This document shows positions 1-5,066 of a stretch of 5,066 nt of DNA, piece by piece (the stretch's first letter is position 1; the number at the start of each line of letters is the position of its first letter). Origin of the DNA: an uncultured Clostridia bacterium (GTDB taxonomy: Bacteria; Bacillota; Clostridia; Monoglobales; Firm-18). The notes under the pieces were generated by a model. The model searched no databases and had not been told where the DNA came from. It saw nothing but the letters and a program-made list of their open reading frames with translations. The position numbers and the translations under genes are program-made. The DNA is taken from assembly GCA_937914775.1 (NCBI GenBank), contig CALDNB010000155.1, positions 1 to 5,066 on the forward strand. The letters run 5' to 3'.

Positions 1-116
1 CCTCCGACTCAGAGGTGATAAGCCATTGGAATGCATCCCCATTGCCTCGCACCAACCGGCAACTCTCTTTAAGGGTTTTCCCAACCTACTGGTTTCTGCT
101 CAAACGCATTTAAATT
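1..116 (-). ncRNA. T-box riboswitch leader, 5' half (Stem I), probable isoleucine specifier; continues past left edge
   Basis: Read on the minus strand, this is the Stem I domain of a T-box leader, which binds an uncharged tRNA and controls a downstream amino-acid gene. Visible elements in order are: AGTA of the specifier-loop 5' strand (87-90), an AG-rich bulge AGAGAG (63-68), an apical hairpin TTGCC/GGCAA (58-62 with 42-46) closing the conserved-looking loop GGTTGGTGCGA (47-57), and then ATCACCTCTGAGT on the 3' strand. Supporting helices are CAGA/TCTG (95-98 with 10-13) at the base, TTGGG/TCCAA, and CCC/GGG. The specifier triplet is read as ATC (17-19) followed by a purine, which means isoleucine. 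The regulated gene, perhaps ileS or an isoleucine biosynthesis or transport gene, lies left of position 1, as do the antiterminator and the terminator. The T-box identity is firm; the specifier assignment is good but made by eye. Confidence 0.88.
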
Positions 117-122
117 ACTTGT

Positions 123-151
123 ATTTTACCACTTTGTTTTTTAAAAGTCAA
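123..151 (-). promoter_or_regulatory. Sigma-A promoter of the T-box leader
   Basis: On the minus strand, TTGACT (146-151) and TAAAAT (123-128) are separated by exactly 17 bases. A TG one base before the -10 hexamer gives an extended -10. Transcription should begin near 116, at the start of the T-box leader. The -35 box lies only 15 bases after the stop codon of the symporter gene. Confidence 0.85.
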
Positions 152-166
152 TGATTTTTAAAAAAT

Positions 167-1690
167 TTATTCGTTGTAGCAAGTAAATATCTCTTCTACA
201 CGTTCTTTATCTTTATTTTTGGTAAATGCACTTACCAAAGGCACTATAACCACAGAAACTGCCATTGCAAAGACGCCCATTTCTGGAGATTTTGCCGCTG
301 CTGCAGAGAAGCCTGAGTTAAGTGAGATAACCAGAGTTGAAATACCTACAACCAAAAGTCCTGAAAGGATACCTGAGTATGCACCGATTTTTGTAATCTT
401 CTTTGAGAACAGTCCCCAGATGTAAGGGCCTATAAAGCAACCTGAAACGATACCCCACGAGAAAGACATAAGGCTTACGATAATAGGAATGTTCTGTGTT
501 GCAAAGATAAAGGAACAGGCAACAAACAAAAGGCAAAGAAGCCTTGTAAGCACCATCTGTGTCTGGGGGTTTGTTTCCTTCTTTCTTACTGCGGGAATAA
601 GGTCAACTGCAACTGCTGATGCAGAGGTAAGTACTACCGCCTCCAAGGTTGACATAGATGCCGAAAGAAGAAGAATCATAATAACAGCCAAAAGGATAAT
701 ACCTAAAGTACCTCCGCCTAAAACTTCCATTAAAACTGCAGGAATTACCGAGTCAACGCCGCCTTCGGGAAGAACACCGCCTAATATCAGTCTTGAAGTT
801 GAGCCGATAAGGTATGCTCCGCAACCAATAACAATACAGAAAATTGTGGAAATAATTGTACCTCTTTTAATTGCCGCAGTATCTTTTATTGCGTAGAACT
901 TACCAATCATCTGCGGAAGTCCCCATGTACCGAAACTTGTAAGCATAATATTGAAGCAAAGGAATTTAAATGAAGAGCCGCCAAAGATGTCTGTTAACTG
1001 TTTACCGTCTTCGGGGATAGCCGCAAGGTTATTTATAAGTCCTGAAATACCGCCAACTGCATCGTGTCCTAAAACTGCACAAATAAGGCAAACTACACCC
1101 ACAAGCATAATTACTCCCTGAACAAGGTCTGTATATGCAGTTGCAATATATCCGCCTGCTACCAAATAAACACCTGTAAGACAGGCAATTATAAGCATCC
1201 ATACCCAGGTTTCAACACCGGGGAACACTGCACCGAAAAGTGAGCCAAGTCCTTTATAAACTGCTGCAGAATAAGGAACTAAGAATATAAATATAATAAC
1301 TGCCGCCAAAACCTTCATACCTTTTGAATTGTATCTCTTTTCAAAGTAATCGGGCATAGTTCTTGCATTTAATTTTTTAGTCATCTTTCTTGTTTTGTTT
1401 GCAAATAACAGCCAGGAAAGAAGACAGCCCAAAACCGCATTGCCGATGCCAATCCATATACTGCCAATGCCTATGTTCCAGCCGTGCTGACCTGCATAGC
1501 CTACGAAAACAACGGCTGAAAAGTATGTAGTGCCGTAAGCAAAAGCGGTTGCCCATGCACCGATATTTCTGCCGCCGATTAAAAATCCGTCAAGTGTTTT
1601 TGACTTGCCGAAACTGAAACAGCCGATAAGCGCCATTGCTGCTGCATAGATACAAAGAGCAACAATTGTATAAAGTTGTGCGTTTGTCAT
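167..1690 (-). CDS. Sodium:solute symporter (SSS family)
   Basis: This 507-residue integral membrane protein should import a small solute together with Na+. Its length and about 13 hydrophobic segments fit the SSS (PutP/PanF) family. Approximate segments are 5-25, 43-65, 74-96, 126-146, 160-178, 186-207, 240-260, 278-298, 325-345, 384-398, 401-425, 434-456 and 468-489, followed by a charged tail. Family-like stretches are SASMSTLEAVVLTSASAV (343-360), where S347/T348 appear to match the Na+-ligand Ser/Thr pair of PutP, and a G-A-x-x-G segment near 436-440 resembling the SSS signature. The ATG at 1688-1690 was chosen because GGAGGT lies 7 bases upstream; an open extension to 1831 would cross the promoter and run into lysR. 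The gene is divergent from a LysR-type gene that probably controls it. The substrate is unknown; proline, pantothenate or another organic acid cannot be distinguished. Confidence 0.93.
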   Translation of the reverse strand: MTNAQLYTIVALCIYAAAMALIGCFSFGKSKTLDGFLIGGRNIGAWATAFAYGTTYFSAVVFVGYAGQHGWNIGIGSIWIGIGNAVLGCLLSWLLFANKTRKMTKKLNARTMPDYFEKRYNSKGMKVLAAVIIFIFLVPYSAAVYKGLGSLFGAVFPGVETWVWMLIIACLTGVYLVAGGYIATAYTDLVQGVIMLVGVVCLICAVLGHDAVGGISGLINNLAAIPEDGKQLTDIFGGSSFKFLCFNIMLTSFGTWGLPQMIGKFYAIKDTAAIKRGTIISTIFCIVIGCGAYLIGSTSRLILGGVLPEGGVDSVIPAVLMEVLGGGTLGIILLAVIMILLLSASMSTLEAVVLTSASAVAVDLIPAVRKKETNPQTQMVLTRLLCLLFVACSFIFATQNIPIIVSLMSFSWGIVSGCFIGPYIWGLFSKKITKIGAYSGILSGLLVVGISTLVISLNSGFSAAAAKSPEMGVFAMAVSVVIVPLVSAFTKNKDKERVEEIFTCYNE

Positions 1691-1697
1691 TTTTATT

Positions 1698-1703
1698 ACC
1701 TCC
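1698..1703 (-). promoter_or_regulatory. Ribosome binding site of the symporter gene
   Basis: GGAGGT on the minus strand, 7 bases before the ATG at 1688-1690. It fixes the start codon against the longer open frame. Confidence 0.9.
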
Positions 1704-1708
1704 GGGTG

Positions 1709-1737
1709 TTGCTTTTTTCTGTAACATAGTATATAAT
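1709..1737 (+). promoter_or_regulatory. Predicted promoter of the LysR-type regulator gene
   Basis: TTGCTT (1709-1714) and a perfect TATAAT (1732-1737) are separated by 17 bases. The -10 box overlaps the -10 box of the opposing symporter promoter by two bases, so RNA polymerase could not occupy both at once. The start would be near 1744-1745, leaving a leader of about 65 bases that contains both LysR-like dyads. Confidence 0.6.
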
Positions 1738-1756
1738 ACCTTTTAAGATTAGTCAA
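1728..1756 (-). promoter_or_regulatory. Predicted promoter of the symporter gene
   Basis: On the minus strand, TTGACT (1751-1756) and TATACT (1728-1733) are 17 bases apart, close to sigma-A consensus. The start would be near 1722, giving a leader of about 30 bases. A LysR-like dyad (1748-1762) covers the -35 box, and a second, perfect one (1779-1793) lies upstream. Confidence 0.8.
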
Positions 1757-1762
1757 ACGAAT
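1748..1762. promoter_or_regulatory. Imperfect LysR-type T-N11-A dyad (candidate activation site)
   Basis: ATTAGTCAAACGAAT is a 15-base imperfect dyad in which 5 of 7 pairs are complementary, with T-N11-A spacing. It covers the -35 box of the symporter promoter and is centred near -33 of the predicted start. This matches where LysR-type regulators often place their activation subsite. Function is inferred. Confidence 0.4.
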
Positions 1763-1778
1763 AGTTTTAATATTTATT

Positions 1779-1793
1779 ATCGATATTTTCGAT
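1779..1793. promoter_or_regulatory. Perfect LysR-type T-N11-A dyad (candidate recognition site)
   Basis: ATCGATATTTTCGAT contains the perfect inverted repeat ATCGA-N5-TCGAT and fits the T-N11-A LysR box. Its centre (1786) is about 64 bases upstream of the predicted symporter start, the usual place for the recognition site of LysR-type regulators. It is 31 bases, about three helical turns, from the second dyad. It also lies three bases before the ribosome binding site of the regulator gene, which fits autorepression. Confidence 0.65.
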
Positions 1794-1795
1794 GT

Positions 1796-1802
1796 TGGAG
1801 GA
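1796..1802 (+). promoter_or_regulatory. Ribosome binding site of the LysR-type gene
   Basis: TGGAGGA lies 6 bases before the ATG at 1809-1811, which supports that start codon. Confidence 0.85.
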
Positions 1803-1808
1803 AAGGTT

Positions 1809-2693
1809 ATGGAACTGCGAAACTTAATCACATTTACACAGGTTGCAGAACTTGGTAGTTTTACAAAAGCCGCACAGCAACTGGGTTACTCCCAGTCAAC
1901 AATTTCATTTCAGATTAAACAGTTGGAGGAGGAACTGGACTGTCTTTTGTTTGAAAGAATTAATCACACCATAACCCTTACCGAGAGGGGCCGTGAACTG
2001 GTATCCTATGCCCATCAGGTCAGAGCATTAACTGACCAGTTTAAGGAAAACCTTGAACAGGAGGAATTAAAAGGGCACATACACATTGTAACTCCCGACT
2101 CTGTCTGTGACGATATGATTAACAAAAACTACATTGACTTTCACAACATTTATCCCCATATTTCTGTTAAATTTACAACTGCAGACACCTCAGGTATGTT
2201 TGATATGCTGGACCACAACGAGGCAGACCTTGTTATAACTCTTGACAGTCATTCCTACAACAAAGACTATGTTATTGCAAAGGAGCAGCACGTTTCTATG
2301 AACTTTGTTGCTAACCCCAAGTCAAAGTTTGCAGGAGTTAAGACCTTGTCAATTCACGATATTATAAACGAGCCTTTTATTTTAACTGAATACGGCCAGG
2401 GCTACAGAAAAGTATTTGACAAGGAACTGGCAAAAAAGTCCCTTGAAATAACCCCTGTACTTGAAATTGGAAGAACAGATATAATAACATCTCTTATTAC
2501 AAAGGGAAATATGATTTCCTTTCTCCCCGATTTTGTTACAGAAAAAATGGTTAAAGAGGGCAAATTATGCTACCTTGACGTTTGCGATATGAATATAGAT
2601 ATATGGAAGCAACTTATATACCACAAAAACAAATGGCTTTCAAAAGCACTTAAAACTTATATTGACTATATAACAGAAAAAGAGTTTGGATAA
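1809..2693 (+). CDS. LysR-type transcriptional regulator
   Basis: A 294-residue cytoplasmic DNA-binding regulator of the usual LysR length. Residues 1-60 form the winged helix-turn-helix, including FTKAAQQLGYSQSTISFQIK (18-37) followed by a Q-L-E-x-E-L and L-F-E-R run, a textbook LysR N-terminus. A linker helix follows at about 60-88. Residues 90-294 form the periplasmic-binding-protein-like effector domain, starting GHIHIVTPDSV. The gene is divergent from the SSS symporter, and two T-N11-A dyads lie between them, so the likely role is control of the symporter in response to its substrate or a related metabolite, with negative autoregulation. The inducer is not readable from the sequence. The gene ends inside a hairpin terminator shared with the convergent neighbour. 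Family assignment is firm; target and effector are inferred. Confidence 0.95.
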   Translation: MELRNLITFTQVAELGSFTKAAQQLGYSQSTISFQIKQLEEELDCLLFERINHTITLTERGRELVSYAHQVRALTDQFKENLEQEELKGHIHIVTPDSVCDDMINKNYIDFHNIYPHISVKFTTADTSGMFDMLDHNEADLVITLDSHSYNKDYVIAKEQHVSMNFVANPKSKFAGVKTLSIHDIINEPFILTEYGQGYRKVFDKELAKKSLEITPVLEIGRTDIITSLITKGNMISFLPDFVTEKMVKEGKLCYLDVCDMNIDIWKQLIYHKNKWLSKALKTYIDYITEKEFG

Positions 2694-2707
2694 ACCAAAC
2701 TCTTTTT
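2677..2707. terminator. Bidirectional rho-independent terminator between convergent genes
   Basis: A perfect 13-bp stem (2677-2689 with 2695-2707) closes the 5-base loop ATAAA. The core is AGAGTTTGG/CCAAACTCT flanked by A5 on the left and T5 on the right, so transcripts of either strand end in a hairpin plus a U run. The TAA of the LysR-type gene (2691-2693) lies in the loop, and the TAA of the opposite gene (2706-2708) overlaps the foot of the stem. Confidence 0.92.
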
Positions 2708-4151
2708 ATATGTTTACATTATATTCTTTCATATATCCGTGTGCGCCAAAAATCTGCCAATTACCCACACCAAGGCGTTCTATAATCGCTTTTCTTTCTT
2801 CAAGGCATAAATCCGAATCGGTGTCAACCGACGTCATAAGTATAGGAGCATACTGGTTATACTCCGCCTGTTGTGCGGTAAGCCCGTGTGTATTAATGTA
2901 AATGTCGCCTGTTATGGCAATATGTTTTGAGTAATCTATAAGCACAATCTCGCCGGGCAGATGTCCTCCCTTGCCCTCATACACCTCAAAATGTAATTCT
3001 CCGAAATCGAAAAAGCCCGTCTGTGTCAAAGGTTCTTTTAAATTTTCATTGTTTTTCCATGGTACAAAAATTTTATCGGGATTTACATTTTTGTAAGATG
3101 TAAGAATTTTGCAAATATTGACATAAGGTTTATGCAACGGATTTTCTTCTCTGTAGCCGTTTTTACCCTCATATTCGTTTTTTAAACATTTTGCAGTTTT
3201 TGCACTTGCAATTATCTTGTCAAAAACAGGCAGCAACCCACAGTGGTCAACGTCTGCATGAGTTACAAGAATTTCTTTTTCCATTGTATCAAACTCAGGT
3301 ACAATTTTCCTGATAATCTCAAGCATTTCTTTTTTGTAACAAGCATAGCCGCTATCTACAAACAACACCTTACCGTTGCTTTTTACAATTATTGTATTGC
3401 TTCCGCAGGGAGGCTCAACAAGAGTAATTTCTGTGTTGTCCGTTATCTTATGGGTGCTAATACGGGGATTAAAGTTTTCTCCTCCCGAAGCCCCGAGAAG
3501 TTCTGCAAATTTGCTGATACTGTCAAAGGTGCGATAGGGTGACAAACCCTGTTCGTCAAGAGTCTGCATAGCAAGATTGACGTGTACCAGAAGTTCACGG
3601 CTCACCTCTTCGGAAAGTCCCATAACCTGCGACAGTCCCGAAACGTAGGTGTTATAAAAAATACTGTTGTCATAAACTTTTTCGGAACTGTTGTAGTTGA
3701 TTACGCGGACTTTACAAAGTTTTTCTGCTTCTTTTAAGAAATCTGTTATCTTGTCAAAATCATCAACATACAATCCCATTTTAAAATACTGATAGTCCGT
3801 TCCGTTTTCCTGAGAACTGATGTAAGAGATGTTGAAATTGAACTCATCTATAAGGGTAAGCACATCAGTTACGCTTCCCGGGACATCTTTAAGACGGAAT
3901 TCTATTAAAACTATGCTTGTTTTGTTTGTATTGCTGTGCAGATATCCAATTTTTTCAAGTTCACTATCTGCTTTTTTTAATTGTTCCTGAGTACCTTCTG
4001 CATCAATAAACAAGGTATGTGAATCAACCGCCTTGTTGTAACTTACTCTGGTAATGTTAATTCCCAGTGCAGAAAAGCATTTACTTGCCTTTAAAAACGC
4101 TCCGATATGGTTGGGCATGGAAGTCACATAAGTCTTTTTCAATTTTGCCAC
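2706..4151 (-). CDS. Tandem ACT domain protein fused to an MBL-fold hydrolase
   Basis: A 481-residue, apparently cytoplasmic protein with no signal peptide. ACT domain 1 covers about 5-72, with N-H-I-G-A-F-L at 14-20, G-I-N-I-T at 30-34 and F-I-D-A-E-G at 48-53. ACT domain 2 covers about 79-152, with K-D-V-P-G-S at 88-93. A helical linker runs to about 225. The rest is a metallo-beta-lactamase fold: V-D-S-G (265-268), THADVDHCG (297-305), G-G-H-x-P-G with H397, T-G-D with D416, and a last histidine H471 in G-A-H-G. The second histidine of the usual HxHxDH is an aspartate (D300). ACT domains generally bind amino acids; MBL proteins hydrolyse thioesters, esters, lactones and other bonds, so the reaction is unknown. 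The gene follows the acyl-CoA synthetase gene by 13 bases and is probably cotranscribed. The start is GTG at 4149-4151; TTG at 4140-4142, 5 bases after GGGTGG, is an alternative giving 478 residues. Confidence 0.88.
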   Translation of the reverse strand: MAKLKKTYVTSMPNHIGAFLKASKCFSALGINITRVSYNKAVDSHTLFIDAEGTQEQLKKADSELEKIGYLHSNTNKTSIVLIEFRLKDVPGSVTDVLTLIDEFNFNISYISSQENGTDYQYFKMGLYVDDFDKITDFLKEAEKLCKVRVINYNSSEKVYDNSIFYNTYVSGLSQVMGLSEEVSRELLVHVNLAMQTLDEQGLSPYRTFDSISKFAELLGASGGENFNPRISTHKITDNTEITLVEPPCGSNTIIVKSNGKVLFVDSGYACYKKEMLEIIRKIVPEFDTMEKEILVTHADVDHCGLLPVFDKIIASAKTAKCLKNEYEGKNGYREENPLHKPYVNICKILTSYKNVNPDKIFVPWKNNENLKEPLTQTGFFDFGELHFEVYEGKGGHLPGEIVLIDYSKHIAITGDIYINTHGLTAQQAEYNQYAPILMTSVDTDSDLCLEERKAIIERLGVGNWQIFGAHGYMKEYNVNI

Positions 4152-4164
4152 CCCATCTCAGATG

Positions 4165-5066
4165 TTATTTATTCATTTTTTCCAAGTCATTTTTACGAAT
4201 TTCCACTCTTCTTACTTTACCGCTGATTGTTTTTGGAAGTTCATCAACAAACTCAACAATTCTCGGGTATTTATAAGGTGCAGTATGTGTTTTTACATAT
4301 TCCTGAATTTCTTTCTTCAGTTCGTCTGTGCCCTGTGTGCCCTTTACAAGAACGATAGTTGCCTTTACAATCTGACCTCTTACCTCATCGGGAACAGGAG
4401 TGATTGCACATTCCAGAACATAAGGCAGCTCCATAATAACGCTTTCGATTTCGAAAGGTCCGATATGGTAGCCTGATGATTTGATAACGTCGTCGATACG
4501 TCCCACATACCACAGATATCCGTCTTCGTCCATTGTTGCCTGGTCGCCTGTGTGATAGTATCCGTCATGCCATACTTCATTTGTTTTTTCTTCGTCTAAA
4601 TAATAGCCGATAAACAAACCGCAGGGAACATTGTCTTTTACTCTGATACAGATTTCACCTGCGTCGCCTGTTTTACACTCGTTTCCGTCCGGGTCTAAAA
4701 CAACAACGTCATACAGTGGGCTTGGTCTTCCCATAGAGCCGATTTTCGGTGTAGAGCCAACAAAGTTTGCAATAGAAAGAGTTGTTTCGGTCTGTCCGAA
4801 GCCCTCCATAATTGTAAGTCCCGTTGCTTTTTTAAACTGGTTAAATACTTCGGGGTTCAACGCTTCACCTGCTGTTGTTGCATACTCGATTGAAGAAAGG
4901 TCGTACTTTGACAAATCTTCCTTAATGAAAAATCTATACATTGTAGGCGGTGCGCAGAATGTTGTAATATGATATTTTGCAAACATAGGCAAAATATCTT
5001 CTGAATGAAATCTGTCAAAGTCATAGGTGAATTGTGCCGCTTCGCACAGCCACTGACCGTAAAGTT
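4165..5066 (-). CDS. Acyl-CoA synthetase (AMP-forming, medium-chain/ACSM type), C-terminal part, cut by right edge
   Basis: The last 299 residues of an adenylate-forming ligase, which activates a carboxylic acid with ATP to acyl-AMP and then to acyl-CoA. The full protein is probably about 550 residues, with its N-terminus and P-loop beyond the window. The frame stays open to the edge and reads YGQWLCEAAQFTYDFDRF there, so internal starts such as the TTG at 4990-4992 are not real. Motifs in order are: AGEALNPEVF, GFGQTET (A5, 4783-4803), YHTGD with the ribose-binding Asp, GRIDDVIKSSGYHIGPFEIE (A7/A8 hinge), APYKYPR, and PKTISGKVRR near the end with the adenylation lysine codon at 4216-4218. 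The G-Y-H-I-G-P-F-E and A-P-Y-K-Y-P-R stretches match the medium-chain acyl-CoA synthetase branch rather than acetyl-CoA synthetase or PaaK, but the substrate cannot be fixed. All C-terminal catalytic residues seen are intact. Confidence 0.93.
   Translation of the reverse strand, partial: LYGQWLCEAAQFTYDFDRFHSEDILPMFAKYHITTFCAPPTMYRFFIKEDLSKYDLSSIEYATTAGEALNPEVFNQFKKATGLTIMEGFGQTETTLSIANFVGSTPKIGSMGRPSPLYDVVVLDPDGNECKTGDAGEICIRVKDNVPCGLFIGYYLDEEKTNEVWHDGYYHTGDQATMDEDGYLWYVGRIDDVIKSSGYHIGPFEIESVIMELPYVLECAITPVPDEVRGQIVKATIVLVKGTQGTDELKKEIQEYVKTHTAPYKYPRIVEFVDELPKTISGKVRRVEIRKNDLEKMNK

Noticed and set aside
1..110. A tRNA or other structured RNA on the plus strand at the left edge
   Set aside because: No cloverleaf can be drawn; the conserved elements fit a minus-strand T-box Stem I and a matching promoter lies on that strand.
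489..896. Plus-strand open frame of 135 codons inside the symporter gene
   Set aside because: Antisense shadow of a strongly supported membrane protein; low-complexity T/I/P-rich product, no ribosome binding site.
1691..1831. N-terminal extension of the symporter frame by 47 residues, to 1831
   Set aside because: It would cross the predicted promoter and the start of the LysR-type gene, and has no hydrophobic or family-like sequence; the ATG at 1688-1690 has a good GGAGGT site.
3243..3542. Plus-strand open frame of 99 codons inside the ACT-MBL gene
   Set aside because: Antisense shadow covering the MBL motif region; no recognisable product or initiation signal.
4154..4164. Perfect small dyad CATCT-C-AGATG in the spacer between the ligase and ACT-MBL genes
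   Set aside because: Only 5 bp with a one-base centre; it cannot form a stable RNA hairpin and has no U run, so there is no support for a terminator or operator.
4631..4972. Plus-strand open frame of 113 codons inside the acyl-CoA synthetase gene
   Set aside because: Antisense shadow over conserved motifs A5 to A7 of the real gene.
4990..4992. TTG as start codon of the acyl-CoA synthetase
   Set aside because: The frame continues upstream to the window edge with family-like sequence (YGQWLCEAAQF), so the gene is cut by the window rather than short.

Overview
The window looks like a chromosomal segment of a low-GC Gram-positive anaerobe, probably a gut or rumen member of the Clostridia. The reasons are AT-rich spacers, strong GGAGG-type ribosome binding sites, sigma-A promoters with 17-base spacers, and a T-box leader, which is a regulator typical of Firmicutes. 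The species assignment is inference. There are four protein-coding genes, one cut by the right edge, and a T-box leader whose gene lies beyond the left edge. No insertion sequence, CRISPR array, tRNA or rRNA was seen.

Layout: (1) positions 1-116, minus strand, hold the 5' half of a T-box riboswitch with a probable isoleucine (AUC) specifier. It is driven by a near-consensus promoter at 123-151, just after the stop codon of the next gene. (2) 167-1690, minus, is a 13-helix sodium:solute symporter (SSS family). (3) 1691-1808 is a compact divergent control region with overlapping promoters and two LysR-type T-N11-A dyads 31 bp apart. (4) 1809-2693, plus, is a LysR-type regulator. (5) 2677-2707 is a symmetric hairpin that serves as terminator for two convergent genes and contains a stop codon of each. 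(6) 2706-4151, minus, is an unusual protein with two ACT domains fused to a metallo-beta-lactamase (MBL) fold domain. (7) 4165 to the right edge, minus, is the C-terminal part of a medium-chain-type acyl-CoA synthetase, 13 bases upstream of the ACT-MBL gene and probably in the same operon.

How the genes work together: the LysR protein most likely controls the divergent symporter and its own synthesis, with binding dyads centred near -64 and -33 of the predicted symporter transcript. The acyl-CoA synthetase and ACT-ACT-MBL genes form a second unit. One makes an acyl-CoA from a carboxylic acid. The other combines amino-acid-sensing type domains with a hydrolase of the fold used by glyoxalase II and some thioesterases. 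This suggests an amino-acid-responsive acid activation and hydrolysis module, but the substrates cannot be read from the sequence. The ACT-ACT-MBL protein is the least ordinary object in the window.
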